Source: Anadara kagoshimensis
Taxonomy: Eukaryota > Mollusca > Bivalvia > Arcoida > Arcidae
Assembly: GCA_021292105.1 (NCBI GenBank)
Contig: CM037869.1
Coordinates: 33,082,835-33,146,834 of the forward strand
DNA: 64,000 nt
Reading direction: 5' to 3'
Shown: in pieces, positions 43,261-55,165 of the stretch
How the letters are laid out: each line of letters begins with the position of its first letter
Position numbering within the stretch: the stretch's first letter is position 1
Translations under genes and position numbers: made by a program
The notes under the pieces: model-generated
Seen by the model: only the letters and a program-made list of their open reading frames with translations
Databases searched by the model: none
Told to the model about the DNA's origin: nothing

Positions 43261-44539
43261 TGCTGCCAGATGAAGCTTTCATTTATTTGTAATCGGTTTT
43301 AGTATCAATAATTATAATTTTACCTAAATATTTTTCAGTTATCAGAGCTCCAGATAATTTTTAAGTGGCATGGGTATTCACTCATCAAATTTTAATTTTA
43401 TGAGTAAAAGCAATTTAGTGATGAGTAGAAGTACTCATGAAATTTAACAATGAGGAGTAAAACCACTTTTACCGACAATTTTTGATTAAAAAGTGTAACT
43501 TAAAATATCTTAAATTAAAAATTGAAACTAGTGAATATGATTGTGTTTGTTTTTATTTTACATTTTTCTGTCATGCTGGATTTTGTTCAAAGCATTGTAG
43601 CTGTATCTATGTTATGTGCACTAGTTATCCCCCGCCACCAGTGGTGAGGGGGATATAGTAATACCGCTGTGTGTGTGTGTGGGGGGGGGGGGGGGGGTCC
43701 GTCCCAGTTGGTTTGTTTCATTTTAAAGAAAACCGTACATCCGATTCAGCCGACGATTCGACAACCAACCACGGATATTGTGCCTGCCACTGTAATATTG
43801 TTCTTTTTTTTACATTCTGTCCATCGTGTTTTTTTCTTCTAGACTCGTTGATACAACCAGTAATTAACTCTTCAATAATAATTCGGGACATGACGATTTT
43901 GTCGTCAAATTTTTGTTTTGACTTGGCCATATTCCGCGACATCTGTCATTAGAAGAACTTTGATTGGCTGACACTGACGTAATGCGATACCACGAGGTTC
44001 ATCATTTTCACAAAAGCGATTTCGAGTCCAGGTCATGTAATTATTATTATCAAGCGTCTACATGACTTGGCTGTAGACTGGGAGTTTCTACTTTCGTTTT
44101 CACTTTCAAGTTGTTAACATCGATACGCGGGGGTTTAACTGATTATGCGTAAGTGTCCATAACCATGCGTAAGTAGTACGCCTCTCATTGAAATATTTGG
44201 CGTATTTAAATAAAATCTATGCGTAAAATACGCAGATACGCAGCTTATCTGGAGCTCTGAAGTTATTCACAAGTGAATGTCTCTGAAGACTGATGAACTA
44301 CCTGTTGTTTAGAACCAGGCATCACAGACAAGCCATAGTGTCACTGATACAGCTAATACAAATAAAGTAAACTGCTTGACAGTTCTGAGACCTAAAGAGA
44401 TTATTTTCTTTCAAGCCCCAATTGTACATAATAATATCACTACATCATGATATCACTACAGACATTTCATGTTTGTTTCAGTTGTTTCTAATGTTCATAG
44501 AAAACCTCAATTTATCTCTGGTTATATGATGCATACTCA
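43261..44539. other. intron-like spacer with a C/G hairpin and a G-run
   Basis: About 43627-43655 has CCCCCGCCACCAGTGGTGAG, ending in GGGGG, a hairpin that heads another abundant bivalve repeat. (GT)n and a G-run follow (about 43665-43697). No domain was recognised on either strand. Confidence 0.45.
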
Positions 44540-45630
44540 CATTTGAAAATTTTAACTGTTACAATAGTTGTCAGTAATACAAAAATGAAATTATCAGAGA
44601 GAATGCATTTTCAAAGATGTGAATTAACTAAAGAAATGATGAATGAACAGATGAACAAAACAGCAACACCACCATCATTCAAACTTCAACTTTATAAATA
44701 CAAGTACTGTGACTTTTTAATTTTTTATATTGAAGGCGCAGAGGTTGTAAGGTCAGATATTACAATTGAGGATATTAAAGACGTCAATCAGGATATACTA
44801 GTACTATTTTACACAGGATTGCCAGACTACATTACATTTTCTGCATTATTTAACACATTTGTTCACCATGGTGCAGCAGATATGTGTGTAACATTAGACA
44901 CAGGACATCCTTCAAACAAAACCAGAAAATTGAAACTGATTGATGAGTTTGTTTTGGTTTTAATGAGACTTAGGGTTATTAGTACAGGATCTTTCATATA
45001 GATTTAAAGGGTCTGCATCCACTGTATCCAGAGTTTTTACAGCTTGGATTACATTTATGAATGAGTGACTACAACAAATAAGTGTTTCTTCCTTCACTTG
45101 ACGTACTGCAGAATAACATCCCTGGGTGTTTTCAGAAATTTAGTGACACAACAGTAATTCTTGATTGTACAGGTCTTTGTGCAAACACCTTCCTTCTCTC
45201 GAAAACAAAACCGTAACATACTCTCACTATAAATCACATGATACTTGTAAGTGTTTAGTAGGTGTAAACATGACAGGAGCTGTTGTATTTCTATCAGATC
45301 TATATGAATGATCTGCCTCCGATACCAAAATAACCAGGAAAAGTTGACTGTATGAACTTTTAAACAAAGGTGATGCAGTGATGGTTAAAGGTTTCATACA
45401 CATTAAGCCTGACTTAAACAAAATCGGTGTTAAACTGTTTTGTCCTCCATTTAAGACAAAAATACAATTTTCTAAACAGGAAGTGAAGTACTAGAAGAAT
45501 TGCGTGTGCTAGAATCCATGTAGAGAGAAAGATGGAGCAAATGAAAAAACTTCCGTATTTAGCAAGGAATTGTACCTTTGTCAATAAGCCATATTGTCAA
45601 TGAAATTTTCTATGTTTGTGCCGGTGCATG
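44540..45630 (+). pseudogene. DDE_Tnp_4-type transposase core, second copy
   Basis: The N-terminal part is open at 44543-44968: 'ILVLFYTGLPDYITF' and 'RKLKLIDEFVLVLMRLR'. A one-base loss at about 44969 moves the text to another frame, which reads 'GLLVQDLSYRFKGSASTVS' and 'RVFTAWITFMNE' (the helix-turn-helix). A TGA follows, then 'TTVILDCTGLC' (first Asp), several stops, 'RIHVERKMEQMKK' (the Glu helix) and finally 'VPLSISHIVNEIFYVCAGAW'. The whole family order is visible, but no enzyme could be made. It continues without a gap into the OTU-type relic, so the end of the DDE family is replaced or fused at about 45626. Confidence 0.8.
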
Positions 45631-47844
45631 GAAGAAGAAAGGGAAAGCTATAAAACGAAAGAAACCTCTTCAACAGAAAAAGGTTAAAAACAAACACAAT
45701 CCTACAGACACTACCATGATTAAAAAGGCAAAGCTAATAAGCTTAAAGGAGGCTAGACAGTCACAGCTTAGGAGCAAAATTCATCTTGCCAAACTAAATG
45801 CTCTAATAGTAAGTAATGGATTTAGACTCGTAACATGCCTGCTGACGGAAATTGCTTTTTTAATTCTGTTCTGCAACAGTTAGATATTAATGTCACTACT
45901 AATCAAACGATATGTGACCACATTGAGGAAAATAAACAACATTATGCCGTACATTTTCCCACAATGGATACAGATTCTGAAATCGCTGCCTTACGGCAGA
46001 TGGTCATCAGAAATTGCAGATGCCATGCCATTAGCAGTGGCTAATGTAACATAATATAAGGTTGCTATTTATTCCAGTAGGATTACTCATCCGTATGTTG
46101 ACATAGTACCTGATCTTACATCATCACAAGACAATAAAATAATTAAATTAGCATATGTAGCTATCCCTGGATGTGAACACAATGATGGATGCATTGCATA
46201 TTCAGATAAGACGGACAGTTTTACTGGTCATTACAGGCCAGCATTTCTGCCAGACACGCACAAGACACCAACCAAATCTAAGAGGAAAGAGAATGCAGTG
46301 ACGACTCCTAGAAAACAAGCTATCTATATATCCCCTGTCAAAAAACAATTTACAAGGAAACCAAAAGCACAACCAAATAAATGGAAGAAGAATGTTCGCA
46401 AAACTCTCCGAAATACGGGACAAGAATATGTAAATGTGATTGGAAAAAACTGTTTAAAAACGGAGGGGAAATAGTCAGAATACTAGTTTGTAAAAGTTTT
46501 TTTTTTCAGATAAAGGGGAGAAATATATAAATCATGCCTAAGTGAACAGTGATAAAGGAATTTTTACATCTACTGAAAAAAGGGGAAAATCAACATCAAA
46601 AAATAAACTCCGCAAACAAAAATTGAAGAAATTAGAAAGCATATTGAATCATTCCCAACAGTAGAATCTCACTACACACGTCGTTCAACACAGCAAAAAT
46701 GCCTGGTACATGATCTTAATATAAAGAAAATGTATAAATTATATCAGGAACAGAGTTCAGAAAATGGAACTGAGCCTGTAAGTATAAGGATCTATCGGAG
46801 TATATTCAACAATGGATATAATTTTTCTTTCCATAAGCCTAAACAGGACCAATGTCATCATCTGAAAAGTACAAAAATACAGTTTTAAAAACTGATGATT
46901 TGCAAAAGCAATATGATGACCACTAAACTCGGAAAATTAAAGCTAGAGAGGAAAAACAAAAGACAAGCTCAATGCAGAACAGCATGCAGATACATATGCT
47001 GCAACATTTGATATGCAGGCTGTACTGACATGGCCATGTAGTTTAGTGAGTCAGCTTAATTACAAACGTAAATTGGCACGTTACAATTTATCTATATATT
47101 CTTTGGGGGATAGGTCGGCATCATGTTTCGTGTGGAATGAAACTGAGGGAAAGCGTCGTTCCTGTGAGATAGGAACATGCCTTCACTTGCATTTGAAGTC
47201 CTTGCCACAAGTCACAAAACATGCTATCCTGTGGTCAGACACTTGCGGTGGACAGAACAGAAACAAGTTTATTGCAGGAGCTTTACTGAAAAGTGTAAAT
47301 GATCACCCTACTCTACAGATGCTTGATCAAAAGATTATTGAAAGTGGACATACCCAAATGGAGTCCGACAGTATGCATTTAGCTATAGAGCATGCCAACA
47401 AATTAACATCGATATATGGACCTCGCTAATATGACACAGTAATCAGGCTAGCAAGGAAAACTAAGCCATACACTGTTGTACCCATCAAGTACACCGATAT
47501 TTTGGACTTTAAAGATTTTACAACAGTTTGTAAAAATGTAAAAAATGATGCATCTGGGGAGAGGATAAATTTGATGAAGATACGTTGGATTCGATGTATA
47601 AAGCTGAGTTTATTAGAATGAAGGTTTTGTCAAAGGAAGGAGGGGAAGACAACCTGGCATAGCGGATTATCAGCTCAAATATTTCTGAGCAAAAAAAAGA
47701 GATTTGCTGTCCTTATGCGAGTCTGGTGTGATCCCCAAAAACCATGAAGAATTTTACAAACGACTTCCATCTTCAAGATCAACACGAGATAACTTACCTG
47801 AACCAGATGTTCTAGAATCTGAGGTGGACACTGATCAGGAATAA
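45631..47844 (+). pseudogene. OTU-protease plus 'GGQNRN' RNase H-like protein relic
   Basis: In order: a Lys-rich leader; an OTU cysteine-protease domain with 'MPADGNCFFNSVLQQL' (Asp and Cys; 45835) and 'SFTGHYRPAF' (His, about 46215); 'WKKNVRKTLRNTGQEY'; 'EIRKHIESFPTVESHYTRR'; 'IYRSIFNNGYNFSFHKPK'; then, at 47013-47429, 'DMQAVLTWPC' (starting just upstream), 'HAILWSDTCGGQNRNKFI' and 'ESGHTQMESDSMHLAIEHA'. After an in-frame TAA (47427-47429) come 'VIRLARKTKPYTVVPIKYTD' and the end 'PEPDVLESEVDTDQE', with the stop at 47842-47844. I know this architecture from many uncharacterised arthropod, cnidarian and mollusc proteins. The D...SD...E spacing suggests an RNase H-fold nuclease, perhaps a transposase, but I cannot name its superfamily. 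There are at least five frame breaks. Confidence 0.7.
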
Positions 47845-48403
47845 CTGTATACACATATATGTGTGTGTATGTGTTTTTACATAGGAGTATGTGTTTTTAC
47901 ATAGGAGATTGTTGTTTACAAGGATTAGGCTGTTATTTTCTTGTATTGTGTCATGCTCTTGTTTGTATTGACTATTGCCAAGCACGTTTTACAGTTACAG
48001 CTACCTTTTTTTTATTGACAATTTATTAAACGATTCTGGATTTTATATAGTGTTTTAATTTGAAACTTTTGTGGAAATCAAGAAAGCAAAGATGGATTTT
48101 CTGATTTTACAGTGTAATGGATTTGAAAAATATCGGTATATTGGACTAATTTTGCTTAACAAAAGGTATTTTATTTCATTTATTATTTTTTCTCTGTTCA
48201 TTTAACAGAAATTAAGAGTTTTTTATAGATATGTATCCGAGATAAGTCTGTTTTGTATCATTCTGAGAAAGAAATGTTGTTTTATGATTTCATTAAAACA
48301 ATCTTATAATTATTCAGTCTTTTTTTTAACTCTGCTTTAATAAATCATGTTTGTTATAATGTTTCATTAAAAACATCTTATCTGTAGTTACGTTCTTTTT
48401 TAA
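47845..48403. other. no supported gene
   Basis: 3' flank of the OTU-type relic: AT-rich, with a short duplicated 'GTGTTTTTACATAGGAG' (about 47870-47905). No domain. Confidence 0.45.
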
Positions 48404-48969
48404 AAAACATAGCACTGCCGTGCTGTTGTACAGCGTAGTTGGGAAAATGGTGTTGTGGCAAGACCAAGACAGAATATAACCGGGGGGGGTCGATCTATGC
48501 ATAGTCCGACGGATGTTTTTTTTTTTTTTTTTGAAAAAGAAACAATGTACCAAACCATGTATTGCTGAATTAAATGGTAGAAAATAATAATTTCATAAAT
48601 ATATGAAAAAGACAATCGGTAATTAAAATTAAAAAAAAAAGTTGTACCCGATCGTTTTGTCATTTCGGATAGAGAGAAAGTAGAGTTTTGCAGATCCTAC
48701 CGTCGCTATGAGGGGGTACATTCTAGCGGTTGTATGTAACTGGATCATTTGCTGTTAATCTGGGTTTTAATTAACTGCTGATTATCACTCACAATATTCC
48801 CGTTTCATGTTAATGGTGACTGAGTATTTAAAATCCACATGTGGTCATTTGCACACAACACTACGAATTATCCCCCTTTCACGAAAGTGAAATCTAATCG
48901 ATAAACAGTTTTAAAACATGACACAATTGCCTCAACATCAAAATACGTTATCATAACCTTCAAAATAAA

Positions 48970-49931
48970 GAGGTATGGCGGGTTTGATGTGATTTTGTCC
49001 TAAATGGACCGTTTTGGTTTTTGAAAAATAAAAGTCTAAATATTCTTGCACTTAATTTATAAAGCAGCAGTATTTTTTTATTTGGCTTTTCAGATTTTGC
49101 CTCATACAAAGGTATATTTTATTGGTATTTTTCTTAATAAGCTCATCTTTGTGCTCTATTACGCTAAAAAATAAAAATGAGGGGGTTTTCCCGTCTTTGA
49201 TAATTATTTTCAAAGTGTTCTCCTCGGAAGACCATTTTCTATGTTATTGTTTCTGAAAATATTTTCAAAATGCAATCATTACGAGTTTTCAAAAAATTGG
49301 TCCTCTTAGGAGAAAATAGTCAATTTTTGAAAATGAAGGAAAATTAAAACTGATCACTGCACATATAACTGATGTTGCATTTTAACTGGGCTGGCACTTA
49401 CTGCTGTGGTTAGCTCAGTTGGTAGCGAGGACGCTTTGCAACCTGTACGGCATGGGTTCAAATCCCACCCGGATACCTTTTAATTTATTATTCTTCTTTT
49501 TTTTTTTTTATTTTTATAAAATACTATTGTTAGATTTTTCCTTTACAAATACAAGTTTTTAAAAATGAGCAGCAGTATCTTCTTTAAAAACACTACTAGC
49601 AGATCAAGCCAGGTTACATTTTTATACAATAAATCTACGCATATCACCCGTGAATTCTTAGTGAAGTGTGATGCAAGTTAATACTTTATTGTTCAAGTGT
49701 TTCTGTTTATTGTATAAAGATGAAAAATGAAGATAATGCGGATGTTAAGGTTTGTTCAATATCTTCGGCTCTTCAAGGAAAAACAGGTTTACACAAACAA
49801 AGCGCTTGTTTTTCATAGACCTGGTCTAATTATAGAACGCGAACTCTTCAGGTTAAAAATACATCGTTACGTCATTCATCCATTCAAGCAGGGGGCAATG
49901 TGAAAAGCGCCTATCAAACCCGCCATACCTC
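48970..49931. mobile_element. 962-bp non-autonomous element with perfect 19-bp TIRs
   Basis: The left end is GAGGTATGGCGGGTTTGAT and the right end is its exact inverse (49913-49931). Copy A has the empty site, and the two flanks joined (CAAAATAAA + TTTAAATTTCC) reproduce it exactly, so no target duplication is visible unless it lies within the A/T run. It contains a tRNA-like segment and T-rich text but no gene. The superfamily is not determinable. Confidence 0.75.
49403..49478 (+). other. tRNA-like segment inside the 962-bp element
   Basis: 'GGTTAGCTCAGTTGGTAGCG' looks like a D-arm with box A, and 'CATGGGTTCAAATCCCACC' like a T-arm with box B. The acceptor ends do not pair, so it is a tRNA pseudogene or SINE head rather than a functional tRNA. 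Confidence 0.5.
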
Positions 49932-50340
49932 TTTAAATTTCCGTAGATTTCACGAAGAATTAATTAAATCAACCTGCCGTTGCTGTTCATTTCATAAAAA
50001 GTTATGATTTTACATCGTAGGACGCAAACTTCTTGGACTACTTTTTATTGTAAACATGAGATCAGTTCGCCAAATTGCAGAAATTATTAGATGCATCCCG
50101 TCGCAATATTTTACTAGATTCCGAAATTTATTCCAAATGTGCATATGTAACCGAATGCATTACCCGTCTCAGAATACATATCTCACGATAAAACAGATAT
50201 ACTTCTTTCACGCTCATTTACCAGGCGCACTATTTCCATGTGTACTCATATCTTATAATTTCATAGCAAAGAAGCTCGATATCTTGGAAGAAAGCGATAG
50301 CAAAGTACGCGTTCACTATCGTGAAACGCTGTACAAAAAC

Positions 50341-51140
50341 CATATTTTAAAAACTTTAAGCAAAAACATCTTATTTTGAATTAAGACTTTTTAGCTTGTG
50401 CTAAAACAAACAAACAGAACATGCAAAAAAATCTTCAATATTTTATAATTAATTTTCTCTCTTAATTAGCACTTCAAAAATTCAAAACCTACAGAGATTG
50501 TACATTGAATTGACATCTTTAAATTGGTATTGATTTATCCCCATTAATTAAGATACCTGATTTTCCAGAACCTGTCAAACTTTCAAATTGCTTTTTCTCA
50601 AAAATATGAAAAATTGAGTTACGACCTTTTTGCATGCACCCAGCGATATATGGGTCATGTTAGGTAAATAAGTAGGTCACTTGGTCATATCATAGAAAAA
50701 CCTTGTTAACACGCTAGAGTCCATAGTTTTTGTCCAAAACATTTTTCATGACCAAAGCAAGGTCAAGTTTGTATATGAGTCATGTTTGATCAATAAGTAG
50801 GTCACTAGTTGAAATCATAGAAAACACTTTTTAACGTTCTAGAGTCCAATCTTTACATTATTTGTCCAAAACGATGTTCATGACAAAAGCTAAGTCAAAG
50901 TTCGTATATGGGTCATGTTTGATCAATAAGTTGGTCACTATGTCAAATCATAGAAAAGTAGAGTCCATATTTTTGTCCAATTTTCATATAATATGTCGAG
51001 AACAATGTTCAGGACAACAGCTAGGTCAAGTTCATTTTAACTAATAATAAACTTTATTAACCGTTTTTATGACATTATTGAAACATGCGTAGAAATCAAT
51101 TTATTTTCAGGTGAGCGCCCAGGGCCTCATGACCCTCTTG
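50341..51140 (+). repeat. about 130-bp tandem repeat with a bivalve hairpin end
   Basis: 'ATATGGGTCATGTT' units start near 50648, 50775 and 50907 with 'AAGTAGGTCACT' and 'TAGAGTCCA' words. The block ends with 'TCAGGTGAGCGCCCAGGGC' and 'CTCATGACCCTCTTGTTTC' (51107-51144), a version of the right end seen at 23600-23645. The matching left hairpin is missing, so it is 5'-truncated. 50341-50640 is AT-rich and unassigned. Confidence 0.65.
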
Positions 51141-51144
51141 TTTC

Positions 51145-51687
51145 AACATGTATTCTTGATGTTAACATATTACTGGCCATCACACTAAAATGACAACGAT
51201 AAAAGGTGGCTATACCACGTAATAGAGCATCTCTGTCGATGTTCTATTTTATGACCATAAATAATTAAAAACCGTAATAGGAAATCTCTGTCAATATGCT
51301 ATTAAGATGTTACAAAGAAACTAGAAATGGTAAACTTCTTCATTCGTTGGTATCTTGAAATAATTTGAATTAAGAGCAAAAATTACAAATTATCAAAATG
51401 AAACAAATCTGTCAACAAAATAAAAATAAGTTACTTATAGAACCCTATTTAAGAGCTTTTGAAATGTTATGATCATTTATATATACATTTAAAATATTAA
51501 AAATGAGAAAATTATACACAAGAAATAAATAGAATACAAGCACACCTAATAAGCTTAAATGTATCATTTTAAAAAATATCAAATAGTTTGATAAACAACA
51601 AAGACTTGGTATATAAGACAGCTGCCTTAGGCTAGACAGACTTCCAGATCTAGTCTTTCCCAAACGCTAAGCGTGTCTTTATATCCA
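51145..51687. other. no supported gene
   Basis: AT-rich, no domain and no repeat family recognised. Confidence 0.45.
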
Positions 51688-54600
51688 CAGGGTTCGAATT
51701 TCGTTTTTTTTGTCACTGGCAAACATTTGCCAGTGGACCAAAAATCAACTAGCAAATCTGAAAAACTGCTAGCATAATTAGACAAGTGGATCAAACATTA
51801 ACTCGCAAATTGCTATCTTCACTAGATTTTTTTCTTAAAATGATCTGAAAAATGCAATTGTATTTTAAATCTTATTCTTGTGTTTAGATTTGCTGTTTAT
51901 TTTACATTTAACCTGCATTATTTTGATTTCTGCACTTGTAATCACTGCTATCTGCTTAACTGCATCCTTTATGTACCTTTTGGCTGTTAGTCACCCTCTG
52001 TAGCATGCTAACCTGGAACTAACATAGCTGTATGGTGAGTGTTTGCTGCATTGTCTTTATTTTAGACCAACATATCAGCCATTAGCAGGGCAACCTTAGT
52101 GCAGGGGGTCCCTGGGGTTCAGGTTAGAAGGAGTTTTAATAGTAATACACAGCTGATATTAGCAACTTACAGTGTTCATAACACTGAATAACACCAAACA
52201 CCCATTTTCTTTTTTAAAATTTTTATTAACTGAGTTTGAACCATTTTTAAATACTACAACATTAATTCACAATGCAGTAAGTTGCCTACTGTTGACACAA
52301 CTTGTCGAGTTACTGATTTCTATGACCATAAGGGAGTATATGTGGTCTTTTTATAGAAGGTCCATTCAACCACCAACGTCTGACAGCTGGTTTTGGATCA
52401 AAGTTATCTAAAGTTTCGCCTTCCAAAGTAATTCTTAGAAGATCATCAAGAGTGTCATTGCTTAAGTTGCATCTCCAGTCACTCTTGATTCGTTTCATAG
52501 CTGAGAAGGCTCTTTCACAAGAGGCATTTGATAAAGGATATACACTAGTCATGTGAATTATTTTAAGAATATTTGAATATTCAGACTTAACTGAATCCTC
52601 CTGACTGATACGTTGCCACACAGTTAGGGGATGAACTGGTCTGTAGTGGCGGTTTCTTGCAACATGGAGTTTTAAGTCTTTCCATTCACTTAAAGCCTTA
52701 TCCCTATCACAACCAGAGTTGATTAATATGACTGAAAAATGCTGGAATAAGGTTTTTATTTCCTCTGTGCCATACAGTAAAAGTGCATTCTCATCATCTG
52801 GCCAGTTTTTGTGATAAAAAATGTTGCAACACAAGTAAAGAGGATCTTGAGACATGTTTTCAAACCTGGACTGCAAACATTCAAGCATTGAATTAATTAT
52901 TCTTTTTCTTTCATTCTCTAAAGATCCAGGTTCTATAATATTTCGTAACACATGCTCTCTGAATTTTCTCTCATCCTGCTGAAATTCATTTAAAAATGCC
53001 TGCAAATTTTCACCATTAGTGGTCAGTAAACTGTTTAGAGTAATCTCAGCACTCTGAAGCTTAGTGATTGCACTGGACAAATTTATGTCTTCCCTCTGAA
53101 ACAACAAACTTACTTTGACAACTTCATTTAGCAAGTCCTTAAGAAAAAACAGATACCATACAGACTTATACTGTAATAACTTATTAATTATACCCTTAGC
53201 CTTTGCACGATCATCACCCTTATTTGATGAATCTTCAGCATAACTCATCATATGCATTATTATCATTTTCCAATTATGGATCATCTTTGATATTGCTCTG
53301 AGCTTATGCTCAATCCAACGTGTTCCGTTGGCCTTCTCTGGTTTCAAAAATTGTTCATTCATTATCTCTGCTATGTCAGCAGCTTCTTTATTGCGTTTTG
53401 CTGATCCCTTGTAAAAGTAATAAATTGAAACTAGACAATCAATGACAGTTTCTAGGTAAGTTCCTTTAAAACAGTCTTTGATTGCTAGCTCCAACCTGTG
53501 TGCTAAGCACCATACTGCCAAAACCCAAGGGGCATTTTTTCTGTCTTTGAACAATTTAATCACACCTTTTTAGCACCCATCATGACAGATGCCCCATCTG
53601 AACAATAACCTACAGTTTTATTATGATAATCAACAATGCCAGCATCAGTGAATGCCTTATCTATAGCATTTAATATACCCTCAGCTTTCGTATTTTCCGG
53701 CTGTTCAATTTTAAGATATCTAATGACTGGATAAAAGTCATCAATAACCTTAATCATGATAATCTCTTTCTCTACCTCAGTTCTATCAGTGCTACCATCA
53801 CTGTATATACTCAAAAAATAAGACTCAGAAATTTTAAGTTTTAAACTGTCCAAATAGTTCCCTGCTATTTCACCTATAAACTCTCTGGCAGATTTATCAT
53901 TACAGTATGTTTCACCAAAGTTTATACCATTAACAACTTGTAAATGAAACAATTTTGGAAAATCAGTAAATGGACATTCATTAACAGCAACATAAAAAGC
54001 AGTTTTAAACAGTTTATTCATTTTTATCATTGTGTTTTCATCCATCTTCATGACACTTTCTTCTATTGCTGTTGGCTTATTTTGTTTTTTTTCTCCACAG
54101 CTCTTTGTATCCCTAGGCACTGTTTATGTAAAGCAGAATCTACATGAAACTTAAGACCTTCTCTCTTTAAAACTGTGTTGCCACTCACAAACTGAAAACA
54201 AAAAAAATCCTGTTAGTCGAGTAGTAAAAAAATATCACTTAGTAACTTTACTTATTTGCATATTTAGAGATAGAGGGTACAGCTGTGATCGCATTAACCT
54301 TACTATTTGCCTTTTTGAAAAAAGTTTTTCCATTGTTATCAAAGAAGGATGATTACAATTAGCTATACGTTTATGATAGAAAATCTGAATGTACTGATCA
54401 ATGCAACTGCTGCAGCTTATCATTGCTTAGCAGCTAGTTTTCATTCTTTATTCTGTGATGTTAACAAGATATATAATTTAAATTACCAGCATGGGGACAG
54501 CAAATGTGGAATTTTGCAATTTATTTCGGCTGTAAGACTACTCTTTTTACATAAATCATCAAAACTAACCGAAGAGATGTCCGATTTGGCGTGTTCCCGG

Positions 54601-55165
54601 CAAATTTTGAAGTATATTTTGTACACATTTCCATCACTGTCCTGGTCATATTCCACCGCTACGTTAAGTTCTTTCTGCCATTTTTGAACAGTTTTCACGC
54701 TAACAACAGTCCTTCTCTTTTTAATCATGGTACTATCACACTCAGAGTCAGTGCTGCAAGGCTTTTCATCATCACTACGCCCAGCTGACTGAAAATAACA
54801 TTTTATCTGTCTTTGCGCCATCTTGTTTTTTTTTCATAGTAACAAGCAATATTAAGTTAACTCCCTTTAACATAGTACTAATAATGCTAAAATGGATAAC
54901 GGATACATTCGGGTTAATCAATGTAATTACGTCCCCTGTTTTCAATGCATTATTTAGTGTGCAATCATGTCGTAGCTGCTCCAGGGTTTTTGGATTAGTT
55001 ATTATACCATACGAAGTAAATGCAGTACTCGCGGTCTTCAGACAAACAGAAAGATACTCAGAAATGTGAACTCGCAAAATTTTGCGAGCTGGAAATAAAT
55101 TCAACTGGCAAAACGGACAAATAACATGCATTCTGCGAGTAAACGAGTGCCAAATTCGAACCCTG
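51688..55165 (-). mobile_element. hAT element, ZNF862-like, with perfect 14-bp TIRs
   Basis: CAGGGTTCGAATTT at 51688-51701 is exactly inverted at 55152-55165. Adjoining 'ACTGGCAAA', 'TTGCCAGT' and 'CTCGCAAA' words form subterminal repeats on both sides. It encloses the transposase relic at 52310-54821. The flanks share only ATCCA in offset positions, so a clean 8-bp duplication is not evident. CAGGG ends are standard for hAT elements. Confidence 0.8.
52310..54821 (-). pseudogene. ZNF862-like hAT transposase, two one-base frameshifts
   Basis: Exon 1 (from the ATG at 54821) has 'TVQKWQKELNVAVEYDQD', the N-terminal signature of ZNF862-like proteins. Exon 2 starts at 54191 after a TTGTTTTCAG acceptor with 'FVSGNTVLKREGLKFHVDS' and 'LHKQC' (zinc-finger-like). 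An A-run (54085-54092) one base short shifts the frame. Then 53560-54120 carries 'YFLSIYSDGSTDRTE' and 'KTVGYCSDGASVMMGAKK'. A second one-base loss at 53562 gives TGA. Then 52310-53563 carries 'VWCLAHRLELAIKD', 'KANGTRWIEHKLRAI' (the RW motif) and the hAT C-terminus 'VYPLSNASCERAFSAMKRIK'. Joined, these would give a full-length transposase of over 600 residues, so only two bases separate it from an open frame. I did not locate the exon 1 donor. It is the same family as the fossil at 1585-2290. Confidence 0.85.

Larger units (their letters stand above)
48404..50340. repeat. dispersed repeat, copy B (inverted relative to copy A)
   Basis: Reverse-complement counterpart of 10085-11465. It lacks the MITE of copy A and instead carries the element at 48970-49931. 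Comparing the two gives clean empty sites for both insertions. No domain in the shared frames (for example 50056-50379). Confidence 0.8.

Noticed and set aside
43671..43952. 93-codon frame starting in the G-run
   Set aside because: It begins in a simple repeat and has no recognised domain; the hairpin repeat explains the start.
53555..53570. Programmed ribosomal frameshift in the ZNF862-like transposase
   Set aside because: The related fossil near 1.70 kb has the extra base and is in frame, and a second shift exists in an A-run. Simple indels explain both.
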